DNA of 8,571 nucleotides from Opitutus sp. GAS368 (lineage in GTDB: Bacteria > Verrucomicrobiota > Verrucomicrobiia > Opitutales > UBA953), in the NCBI GenBank assembly GCA_945906115.1, contig CAMDQP010000040.1, positions 1 to 8,571 of the forward strand. The letters run 5' to 3'. The translations under genes were made by a program, and so were the position numbers. The notes beneath the pieces are model-generated. The model was not told where the DNA came from. It did no database searches and saw only the letters and a list, made by a program, of their open reading frames with translations. The stretch's first letter is position 1, and each line of letters starts with the position of its first letter. Positions 1 through 5,538 of this stretch are shown here, piece after piece.

Positions 1-518
1 TAGACGCTCTCCGTGACCACGAAGATGACGCCATCCAAGGCGGGCTCCTCGTGGAGCATGAGCTCGAGCGCATCGAGGTCGTTATGGGCGAAGCGACGGA
101 GGCGTGCGCCTGAGGCCACGATGCCGTCGAGCATGCTCGCGTGGACGAGACGATCGGCGAGGATGAGGTCGCCCTTCTTCGGCAGGCCGCCGAGGACGGC
201 GGAGTTGGCCGAGAAGCCGGTATTCATCACCAGCCCATGCTCGTAGCCCTGCCAAGCGGCGAGGGCGTGCTCGAGCTTCTGGTGGATCTCGGTGTAGCCC
301 GTGACGAGCGGCGAAGCGGACGAAGATGCACCCCATTCCTGCAGCGCGGCCACCCCGGCGGCCACGACCACAGGATCACGGGACAAGCCGAGGTAATCGT
401 TATCGGCCAGATTGATGCGGGTGTCGGCCGAAGTGCGGGCCGTCAGCTTGCGGCGCAACGACGATCCCTCGCGCTGGGCGAGGGACTGACGCAGGCGCTG
501 CAGCAGGGCTTCGTTCAC
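1..518 (-). CDS. bioF: 8-amino-7-oxononanoate synthase (KAPA synthase), N-terminal part
   Basis: BioF is a PLP-dependent alpha-oxoamine synthase. It condenses L-alanine with pimeloyl-ACP or pimeloyl-CoA to give KAPA, the first step of biotin ring assembly. I translated 172 codons before the left edge cuts the gene. Visible family signatures are DNDYLGLSRDP (about residues 39-49), the glycine/serine-rich stretch ending in SPLVTGYT (69-76), NTGFSAN (99-105), DRLVHAS with the PLP-stacking His126, RRFAHND (141-147) and VVTESV (167-172). The Schiff-base lysine lies beyond the edge. The Ser-rich segment WGASSSASPLVTG replaces the commoner GxGSGGSRxxxG. The start is GTG at 518-516, chosen because it overlaps the bioD stop as GTGA and gives a normal family N-terminus. 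No Shine-Dalgarno precedes it, so translation probably depends on coupling to bioD. Identity is firm; the coordinates are partial. Confidence 0.95.
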   Translation of the reverse strand, partial: MNEALLQRLRQSLAQREGSSLRRKLTARTSADTRINLADNDYLGLSRDPVVVAAGVAALQEWGASSSASPLVTGYTEIHQKLEHALAAWQGYEHGLVMNTGFSANSAVLGGLPKKGDLILADRLVHASMLDGIVASGARLRRFAHNDLDALELMLHEEPALDGVIFVVTESV

Positions 519-1141
519 CGCGGCAAGAAATGGAAGCGGGCAGACTTCTCGCCTTTGCCCGATTCCCCGAGCAGCGGGATCCAAGACTCGGCCAAGCCGG
601 CACGGTTCGCCGCGGCGACTTCCTTCGAAGGCTTCTTGATGGCGTTGAGCCAGACACCAATCGGGCCGTCGTAACGGCGACGCAAATAAGAGATCGCCAG
701 ACGCGCCTGGTTGATCGCACCGAGGCGATCCTCGACAACCACGATGGCGACGGTCGGCTTGATCGCAGCGGCGAAGTCCGCCCAATCCTTACCCTTGGGA
801 TCAATCGGCACGGCCACACCACCGGCGCCTTCGACGACGCGGCACGGAGCATGCGGAACGGCACGGTAGAGTTTCAGGAGGAGAGCGAGGTCGAGTGGCT
901 TACGGGCCTTCTTCGCCGCGGCGAGCGGGGCGATCGGAGCCGGGAGCGTCAGCAGCGTATGCGCTTCAGCCCACTTGCCTGCGGCCTTCTTGGCGTCGGC
1001 TGGACGACCGGCGCCCGCGCCTGACTCCACTGGCTTGATGACCTGCGTGAAGCCATCGCGAGCAAGGCGACGCGCGAGCAATCCAGCGACGTGGGTCTTA
1101 CCCACGCCAGTGTCGCTGCCGGTGACGAAGATGAGGGCCAT
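515..1141 (-). CDS. bioD: ATP-dependent dethiobiotin synthetase
   Basis: BioD closes the ureido ring of dethiobiotin from DAPA, CO2 and ATP in the cytoplasm. The 208-residue protein has the P-loop GSDTGVGKT at residues 8-16 (Lys15, Thr16), KPVESGAG at 36-43 with the substrate-binding lysine, LPAPIAPLAAA at 66-76, the Mg/substrate motif VEGAGGVAVPI at 103-113 (Glu104), and GAINQARL at 141-148, matching the family GCINHxLL element. Length is close to the usual 220-240. The reading frame is open further upstream inside bioB, but that extension is unlike the family. The ATG at 1141-1139 lies one base after the bioB stop (TAA-T-ATG) and starts directly with the MxxIFVTGSDTGVGKT strand-loop. No Shine-Dalgarno is visible, so coupling to bioB is likely. 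Its stop overlaps the bioF GTG. Confidence 0.96.
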   Translation of the reverse strand: MALIFVTGSDTGVGKTHVAGLLARRLARDGFTQVIKPVESGAGAGRPADAKKAAGKWAEAHTLLTLPAPIAPLAAAKKARKPLDLALLLKLYRAVPHAPCRVVEGAGGVAVPIDPKGKDWADFAAAIKPTVAIVVVEDRLGAINQARLAISYLRRRYDGPIGVWLNAIKKPSKEVAAANRAGLAESWIPLLGESGKGEKSARFHFLPR

Positions 1142-1142
1142 A

Positions 1143-2213
1143 TTATTTGCAGCCGCAACCGCCGTTGCCGCAGGATTCTTCCGTTGCGTTGGCCGCGGCG
1201 AATTCCGCGACGTTTGGCCATTCGGCCGGCTTGGCGTCCGCCGGGGCGAGGTCACCGCGATGAATGCGACGGGCTTCGTCTGGATGCATCGGGTGCAGGC
1301 CGAGACGCTTCATCAGGTTCATGTCCTCTTCGATATCGGGATTACCCGTCGTGAGGAGCTTCTCGCCGAGGAAGATCGAGTTGGCACCGGCGAGGTAGCA
1401 GAGGGCCTGCGTCTCGTCGTTCATGTTGGCGCGGCCGGCGGAGAGGCGAACCATCGCCTTCGGCATCAGAATACGGGCGACGGCAATCGTGCGGACGAAC
1501 TCGATCGTATCGACGAACTTGCGGCCCGCGAGCGGTGTGCCTTCAACGGCCACCAAGGCGTTGATCGGTACGGAGTCGGGCTGAGGGTCAAGCTGCGCAA
1601 GCTCGACGAGCATCTTCATGCGATCGTCGACCGTCTCGCCCATACCGAGGATGCCGCCGGAGCAGACTTCGAGGCCGGCCTTGCGGACGTTCGAAAGCGT
1701 CTGGAGACGGTCGTCGTAGGTACGGGTCGTGATGATCTTCGAGTAGTGCTCGCGGGAGGTGTCGAGGTTGTGGTTATACACGTCGCAACCGGCCTGCTTG
1801 AGGCGGCCAGCTTGGGCTTCGCTGACCATCCCGAGGGTGCAGCAGACTTCGAGGCCGAGTTCCTTCACGCCCGAGACGGTGTTCAGGACGCTGTCGAACT
1901 GCTTGCCATCGTTCACGCGGCGCCAGGCGGCGCCCATGCAGAAGCGGGTCGCGCCGCCGGCCTTGGCCTTACGTGCGTCGGCGAGGATTGCCTGCGTCTC
2001 CATCAAGGCTTCGGTCTCGAGGCCGGTCTGGTTGTGCACCGACTGCGGGCAATAGGCGCAGTCTTCGGGGCAGGCGCCGGTCTTGATCGACTTCAACGTG
2101 CAGAGCTGCACGCCGGCCGGATCCTGGTGGGCCTGGTGGACTTGCTGAGCCTTGAAGATCAGCGTGTTGAGCGGCAGGTCGTAGAGCGCTCGGGCTTCGG
2201 TGAGGTTAGGCAT
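1143..2213 (-). CDS. bioB: Biotin synthase (radical SAM)
   Basis: BioB inserts sulfur into dethiobiotin using a radical-SAM [4Fe-4S] cluster and, in the classical type, a sacrificial [2Fe-2S] cluster. The 356-residue protein has the radical-SAM triad CPEDCAYC with Cys48, Cys52 and Cys55. It also has candidates for all four auxiliary-cluster ligands known from E. coli: Cys92 (RFCMGAAW), Cys124 (EVCCTLGM), Cys184 (EVCSGGILG) and Arg256 (VRLSAGR). Other blocks are YNHNLDTS (146-153) and FLGEKLLTTGNP (281-292). The protein is a little longer than E. coli BioB because of a tail after about residue 320 that ends in CGNGGCGCK, with three extra cysteines. Identity is certain. The ATG is preceded by CTCTCTTCTTAAAC, which is not a Shine-Dalgarno. 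It is second in the operon, 73 nt after bioA and 1 nt before bioD. Confidence 0.98.
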   Translation of the reverse strand: MPNLTEARALYDLPLNTLIFKAQQVHQAHQDPAGVQLCTLKSIKTGACPEDCAYCPQSVHNQTGLETEALMETQAILADARKAKAGGATRFCMGAAWRRVNDGKQFDSVLNTVSGVKELGLEVCCTLGMVSEAQAGRLKQAGCDVYNHNLDTSREHYSKIITTRTYDDRLQTLSNVRKAGLEVCSGGILGMGETVDDRMKMLVELAQLDPQPDSVPINALVAVEGTPLAGRKFVDTIEFVRTIAVARILMPKAMVRLSAGRANMNDETQALCYLAGANSIFLGEKLLTTGNPDIEEDMNLMKRLGLHPMHPDEARRIHRGDLAPADAKPAEWPNVAEFAAANATEESCGNGGCGCK

Positions 2214-2226
2214 GTGTTTAAGAAGA

Positions 2227-2254
2227 GAGTATGGAGTTTAGAGTATCGAGTATC
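2227..2254. repeat. Four tandem heptanucleotides in the bioA-bioB gap
   Basis: The plus strand reads GAGTATG, GAGTTTA, GAGTATC, GAGTATC without interruption, giving four 7-nt units starting at 2227, 2234, 2241 and 2248. The unit is far more AT-rich than the surrounding genes. The array ends 14 nt upstream of the bioB ATG and occupies the place where a ribosome site would be expected. It resembles the short tandem heptanucleotide repeats known between genes in some bacteria; a function is not known. Confidence 0.75.
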
Positions 2255-2268
2255 GGGGGAAGGGTGGG

Positions 2269-2285
2269 TCGGCACTGCGTGCCGA
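2269..2285. repeat. Perfect hairpin between bioA and bioB
   Basis: TCGGCAC (2269-2275) and GTGCCGA (2279-2285) are perfect inverted copies around the triplet TGC. The hairpin sits one base past the bioA TAG stop. On the mRNA strand it is followed by CCCACCC and not by a U-run, so it is not a standard terminator. It could act as an mRNA 3'-end stabiliser or tune bioA against bioB, or be an interspersed palindromic element preceded on the plus strand by GGGTGGG. Confidence 0.6.
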
Positions 2286-2286
2286 T

Positions 2287-3669
2287 CTAGTCTGCCTTGA
2301 GGTTCGGCAGGGTGTCGTCCATGGCGAGGCGGACGGCGCGGACGAGGTGCTTCACTTCGTCGGCTTGGATGGAAATGGGCGGGACGAACAGGATCGAGTC
2401 GCCGAGCGGACGGATGACGAGGCCGTGGCGGCGCGCGGCCAAAGCGACGCGATAACCGGCACGGGTGTCGGTCGGCCAGCGTTCGGCGGAGGCCGGCTTG
2501 AATTCGACGGAGCCCGTGAGGCCGAGCTGACGGAATGTGCGCACGTAGGCATGACCGGCGAAGGCGGCTTCCATCTCGCGACCGAGCAGCGACGCGCGTT
2601 CGGCGACCTGACCCGAGGCCAGCATGGGCTTCAGCTTGCGCAGCGAAGCACGGGCAACGGCGCAGCCGAGCGGGTTGCCCGAGAAGGTGTGTCCGTGGAA
2701 GAACGTCTTCCCTTCGGAGAACGGACCGAGGAACGCCTCGTAGATCTTTTCGGAAGTCAGCGTGGCAGCCAGCGGCAGGTAACCAGCGGCGAGGCCTTTC
2801 GCGAGGCAGAGGAAATCCGGGGTGACGCCCTCGATTTCCGAAACCGTGAGCGCGCCCACGCGACCGAAGCCGGTGAAGACTTCGTCGAGGATGAGGTGCA
2901 CACCGTGCTGGCGGCAGAGGGCGGCAACGGCTTTGACGAACCCTGCAGGCTGCTGGACCATACCAGCGGCGCCCTGCACGCGGGGCTCGAGGATCAAGCA
3001 GGCCGTCGTGGCGGCATCACGCTCAAGGATCGCCTTCAGCACGGCCAGCGAGGCAGAGGCATCGGAGCGGGCGACCTTGCCGGCGCATTCGGAATGGGTC
3101 GGGGCGGTAAAAGTCTGCGCAGCGAAGAGCCAGGGGTTGAAGCGGCGGTGGAACTCGGAGCGTTCGCCGACGGCCATCGTGCCGAAGGTGTCGCCGTGGT
3201 AGGCGCCCTCCATCGAGATAACCCCGCGCTTGGTTTCCTGACCGACGATCTGCCAGTACTGGAACGAAAGCTTTAGGGCGACTTCGACGGCGTTGCTGCC
3301 GTTGTCGGTGTAGAAGCATCGCGGCAGGGCCCCGTTCGTCAGCCCCGCGAGGTCTTCGGCCAGTTCGGTCGCGATCGGGTGGTTCAGGCCGAGGAGCGTC
3401 ACGTGGGCAATCTGCTCGGACTGCTCGCGCAGGGCGCGATTCAGGTCGGGGTCGTTGTGGCCGTGGACGTTCGTCCAGACTGAGGCGTTACCGTCGAGGT
3501 AGCGCTGCCCTTCCCCGTCGATCAGCCAGCACCCCTCGCCGCGGACCAAGTGCAGACGAGGGTTGTCTTGGTATTCCCGCATCTGGGTAAACGGATGCCA
3601 CCCGAAGCGCCGGTCAGCGGCATCAAGGGCGTCCTGGGCGGACGAAGCTACTGCAGGGGCAGTCGGCAC
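2287..3669 (-). CDS. bioA: 7,8-diaminononanoate (DAPA) aminotransferase, Bacillus-like type
   Basis: BioA is a fold-type I, class III PLP aminotransferase that converts KAPA to DAPA. The 460-residue protein shows HPFTQM (25-30), DGNASVWTNVHGH (59-71), GSNAVEVALK (124-133), YHGDTFGTMAVG (157-168), EPRVQGAAGM (228-237), LDEVFTGFGR with the PLP Asp262, LAKGLAAGYLPLA with the Schiff-base Lys291, and HGHTFSGNPLGCAVA (325-339). From memory, these blocks match B. subtilis BioA (lysine as amino donor) better than E. coli BioA (SAM as donor). E. coli Tyr17 corresponds to Phe27 and Trp52 to Val64. The start is GTG at 3669-3667: an in-frame TAG lies four codons upstream and no other start codon occurs before HPFTQM. 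AAGGGG sits only one base before the GTG, unusually close for a ribosome site. It is the first gene of the operon, behind the BirA operator. Confidence 0.96.
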   Translation of the reverse strand: MPTAPAVASSAQDALDAADRRFGWHPFTQMREYQDNPRLHLVRGEGCWLIDGEGQRYLDGNASVWTNVHGHNDPDLNRALREQSEQIAHVTLLGLNHPIATELAEDLAGLTNGALPRCFYTDNGSNAVEVALKLSFQYWQIVGQETKRGVISMEGAYHGDTFGTMAVGERSEFHRRFNPWLFAAQTFTAPTHSECAGKVARSDASASLAVLKAILERDAATTACLILEPRVQGAAGMVQQPAGFVKAVAALCRQHGVHLILDEVFTGFGRVGALTVSEIEGVTPDFLCLAKGLAAGYLPLAATLTSEKIYEAFLGPFSEGKTFFHGHTFSGNPLGCAVARASLRKLKPMLASGQVAERASLLGREMEAAFAGHAYVRTFRQLGLTGSVEFKPASAERWPTDTRAGYRVALAARRHGLVIRPLGDSILFVPPISIQADEVKHLVRAVRLAMDDTLPNLKAD

Positions 3670-3675
3670 ACCCCT

Positions 3676-3704
3676 TATCTAGGGCCCCCCGGGGCCATTG
3701 TTAA
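3676..3704 (-). promoter_or_regulatory. Possible bioA promoter overlapping the operator
   Basis: On the minus strand TTAACA (3704-3699, 5 of 6 to the sigma-70 -35 box) is followed after 17 nt by TAGATA (3681-3676, 3 of 6 to the -10 box). The -35 box lies inside the proximal half of the biotin operator, which would explain repression. Transcription would start about at the GTG of bioA, implying a leaderless mRNA. The -10 match is weak, so this is only a candidate. Confidence 0.3.
3683..3696. repeat. GC palindrome between operator and bioA
   Basis: GGCCCC (3683-3688) and GGGGCC (3691-3696) form a perfect inverted repeat around CC. It lies between the biotin operator and the bioA start, inside the spacer of the candidate promoter. 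It is too short and loop-poor to call a terminator; a role is not evident. Confidence 0.4.
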
Positions 3705-3729
3705 GCCCGAAGTGCAGCTAGGTTTACAA
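3698..3729 (-). promoter_or_regulatory. BirA biotin operator (BioO-like) upstream of bioA
   Basis: Plus-strand half-sites TTGTTAAGC (3698-3706) and GGTTTACAA (3721-3729) form an imperfect inverted repeat with a 14-nt spacer. The right half is identical to a half of the E. coli bio operator as I remember it (TTGTAAACC with GGTTTACAA, 16-nt spacer). Spacers of 14-16 nt are known for BirA sites in other bacteria. The left half differs at two positions from a perfect mate. The site lies 28 nt upstream of the bioA GTG, a fitting place to block transcription. By family knowledge, the bifunctional biotin ligase/repressor BirA bound to biotinyl-AMP would dimerise here and repress the operon when biotin is sufficient. 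A BirA with an N-terminal winged helix is expected elsewhere in the genome. Confidence 0.85.
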
Positions 3730-3731
3730 TG

Positions 3732-3756
3732 GGGACGGGCCCGGAGAGCCCCGCCC
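3732..3756 (-). repeat. Imperfect GC hairpin after the SGNH hydrolase stop
   Basis: Five bases past the SGNH stop, the minus strand can fold GGG/CCC and GGGGC... with ...GGCCC around a TCTCC-type loop, with a two-base internal mismatch. It is not followed by a T-run, so it is at best a weak terminator for the SGNH gene. The leading GGGTAGGG and GC-rich palindrome recall interspersed palindromic elements; it could be a decayed copy of one. Confidence 0.4.
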
Positions 3757-3761
3757 TACCC

Positions 3762-5027
3762 TCATTTCAACTTCAGGGCCTCGTTCGTCTTCGCGACGAT
3801 TGCGTCCGCGATCATCTTATAAGCGGGGCCTGACCAATGGTATTCGTCCCCGGCGGCCAGGTCCAGGCGGGCGGCAAGCGGCGTATACATGTCGATGACC
3901 TCGACCCCCTCTTCCTTCATGACTTGTTCAGCGAGGCGGTTGATGCGCAGGACGACTGGGTTCTTATCACCGAGCGCTATGACCGGCTTGCTGGGCTCAG
4001 TGCGGCGAGCGGTATGCGGGGTCGTGGCAATCCAGAACAACTTGGCCTTGGGCGCACCCGCCTTGAAACCGCGCACAATGGCTCGGGTGGTGTCGATAAT
4101 CTGCTGGTCGGTAGCCTTATCCGGCGTCCACGACAGAGAGTGCAGCCCGTTGTTGAAGAAAATGAGGTCGAAGTCGGCGACGGACGCACCCTGCTTGATC
4201 AGAGTGTCGACCTTCGGATTGATGCCGCCGACAAAGCCACTCCAGTGGTACGCGTAGACCTTACCTTCCAGCATCGGCAAGAGTTGCCCGCGGTAGCCGC
4301 CCGCAATCGAGTCCCCGTAGAAGAGTAGCTTCGGGCGCTTCGGGTCGACAATCGTGGGTGCATCGACCATCCAGCCCTTCCCGGCGATGCCACCGCGCGG
4401 CTCGGCGGTCACCTTCTCCTTGGGCGATTTATAAGTGTAATCAGGACCGTAGACCTTCAGCGCGGTGATCTTCGCCGAGGTGAAAGGCTTTTCCCGCGGG
4501 AGGAGTTTCTTGCCCACCCACATCGGTTCTTCGTTCGGCAGCAGCAGTACGAAATACTGGCCGGTCGGGGCTTCGTTCAGGTAATACGTCGGGCTGCCCT
4601 TCCGGACCGCGACCGTGAAAGCATACGGCGTGTTCGGCTGGAGCTTGAGGCGCTTGTCGCCGATGTGCATGCCATTGATGATCGGGCGGTGGGCCTGGAT
4701 GGTCGGGAAATTGAGGAACGTGAGCCCCAGGCCGGTGTCTTCGCCGTCCTTCTTCTGCTTGAGTAGCACATGCATCGTCGTGCCTTCGGTGAGTTCGGGG
4801 AAGGTGACCGTCACCTGGACCGTGAAGTTCTGCTGGTCAGGGAAAGCTGAGGGCGGGACGCCGAAGTAATTTTCTCCGCCGACCGTCACGCTACCGTCCG
4901 CCGCCCGGACCGTGCCATGGTTGAGGGCCTCAGGGATCTTGTCCTTCGCTAGGTCCCAGAGCGGCGCCTGCGCCGAGAGCGACACCGACAGGCCAAGGAG
5001 AGACAGGGCTGAAAGCAGTCGTTTCAT
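3762..5027 (-). CDS. Secreted SGNH-fold esterase with N-terminal beta-sandwich-like domain
   Basis: This 421-residue protein is probably exported. It begins MKRLLSALSLLGLSVSLSAQ, a typical signal peptide (basic MKR, hydrophobic core, likely cleavage near residues 19-21). Residues about 22-200 are rich in alternating beta strands and read like a concanavalin A/LamG-type sandwich; I infer this from pattern only. Residues about 230-418 are an SGNH hydrolase: block I FYGDSIAGGY with nucleophile Ser240, a glycine block VGGIN (267-270), block III FNNGLHSLSW with Asn292/Asn293, and block V DEYHWSG with Asp394 and His397. Such proteins usually remove acyl groups from polysaccharides; the substrate here is unknown. 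The ATG at 5027 is chosen because the signal peptide starts there; the longer open frame reads into low-complexity Arg/Ser/Thr sequence. It ends 92 nt before bioA but probably belongs to a separate transcript. Confidence 0.85.
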   Translation of the reverse strand: MKRLLSALSLLGLSVSLSAQAPLWDLAKDKIPEALNHGTVRAADGSVTVGGENYFGVPPSAFPDQQNFTVQVTVTFPELTEGTTMHVLLKQKKDGEDTGLGLTFLNFPTIQAHRPIINGMHIGDKRLKLQPNTPYAFTVAVRKGSPTYYLNEAPTGQYFVLLLPNEEPMWVGKKLLPREKPFTSAKITALKVYGPDYTYKSPKEKVTAEPRGGIAGKGWMVDAPTIVDPKRPKLLFYGDSIAGGYRGQLLPMLEGKVYAYHWSGFVGGINPKVDTLIKQGASVADFDLIFFNNGLHSLSWTPDKATDQQIIDTTRAIVRGFKAGAPKAKLFWIATTPHTARRTEPSKPVIALGDKNPVVLRINRLAEQVMKEEGVEVIDMYTPLAARLDLAAGDEYHWSGPAYKMIADAIVAKTNEALKLK

Positions 5028-5031
5028 AGCG

Positions 5032-5061
5032 ATGATACAAAGCCCGCGCTGACCCCTGTCG
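5032..5061 (-). promoter_or_regulatory. Possible promoter of the SGNH hydrolase gene
   Basis: On the minus strand a TCGACA box (5 of 6 to the -35 consensus) is followed after 19 nt by TATCAT (5037-5032, 5 of 6 to the -10 consensus). The spacer is two bases longer than ideal. The -10 box ends only four bases before the ATG, so transcription would start at or near the start codon. Placement after the Dabb terminator fits a separate transcript. This is a candidate only. Confidence 0.35.
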
Positions 5062-5085
5062 AACCCAACCCTGAAGCCTGGGCAT

Positions 5086-5111
5086 AAAAAAGGCGCCGGG
5101 GTGCGGCGCCT
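5086..5111 (-). terminator. Intrinsic terminator of the Dabb gene
   Basis: On the minus strand AGGCGCCG (5111-5104) pairs with CGGCGCCT (5098-5091) around a CACCC loop, giving an 8-bp GC-rich stem that runs straight into six T residues (5091-5086). It lies 22 nt after the Dabb stop and separates that transcript from the SGNH gene, whose ATG is about 60 nt further on. It is the only textbook rho-independent terminator in the window. Confidence 0.9.
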
Positions 5112-5133
5112 GATTCGTCGATGAGCCGTCGGC

Positions 5134-5433
5134 TTATTCGAAGTCGTAGATCTTGACGGAATCCCAGTAGGCCTTGCAGTCGGCGATGAAGGCCTGGTGG
5201 ATCGGGTCGATCTGGTAGGCGTCATGGTCGGCGTGGTTCTTGAAGACGAAGAACTCGGCGAAGTCGTAGGAGGTGTCGATGATGGGACGGACGGCGTGGG
5301 TGCTGGGGATGCCGACGTAGCCGCTGTGGATGGACTTGATGGCGAGCAGGCCGCGGAGCTTGGTCTCGAATTCCGCGCGCTGGGCAGAAGTAATGTCCTT
5401 TTTCAGGTAGAAGAAGACGATGTGGTGGAACAT
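5134..5433 (-). CDS. Dabb-domain (stress-responsive A/B barrel) protein
   Basis: This 99-residue protein is essentially one Dabb (dimeric alpha-beta barrel) domain. It opens with the family strand MFHHIVFFYLKKD, continues with a helix ending in LLAIKSIHSGYVG, then DTSYDFAEFFVFKNHADHDAY (split here as two strands and a helix start), and closes with DPIHQAFIADCKAYWDSVKI and YDFE, a very typical ending. The conserved histidines His3 and His79 are present. Dabb proteins form dimers; most bacterial members have no known reaction, although some relatives act as oxygenases or cyclases. The ATG at 5433 is chosen because the family N-terminus starts there; the much longer open frame upstream lies antisense to rsmG. 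No signal peptide or Shine-Dalgarno is seen. A strong intrinsic terminator follows 22 nt after the stop. It is divergent from rsmG. Confidence 0.9.
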   Translation of the reverse strand: MFHHIVFFYLKKDITSAQRAEFETKLRGLLAIKSIHSGYVGIPSTHAVRPIIDTSYDFAEFFVFKNHADHDAYQIDPIHQAFIADCKAYWDSVKIYDFE

Positions 5434-5538
5434 AGGACGGCAAGGTTTGGCTAAGTCCCGCCCGAAGGAAACAGCAAAGTGCGCCGGCCAAAGGCGTCCT
5501 TGCCTCAGACCGGTCGCGGGACACGCTGGCGCCCTCGC

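Noticed and set aside
2269..2285. bioA-bioB hairpin as a rho-independent terminator
   Set aside because: No T-run follows on the minus strand, and termination here would cut off bioBDF.
975..2300. Plus-strand open frame of 441 codons antisense to bioB and part of bioD
   Set aside because: It is a GC-rich codon-phase shadow: the minus strand encodes undoubted BioB and BioD across the same span, and the plus-strand product has no recognisable motif.
2347..3276. Plus-strand open frame of 309 codons antisense to bioA
   Set aside because: It is Arg/Gly/Glu-rich with no family pattern, and lies fully opposite a certain BioA.
3762..5027. SGNH hydrolase as a replacement for BioH (pimeloyl-ACP methyl ester esterase)
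   Set aside because: It sits next to the bio operon, but it has a signal peptide, an SGNH rather than alpha/beta-hydrolase fold, and lies outside the BirA-controlled transcript.
5434..5538. Regulatory element in the Dabb-rsmG divergent gap
   Set aside because: GGCAAGG (5439-5445) and CCTTGCC (5498-5504) are inverted copies, but they are 52 nt apart and short; no convincing promoter pair was found.
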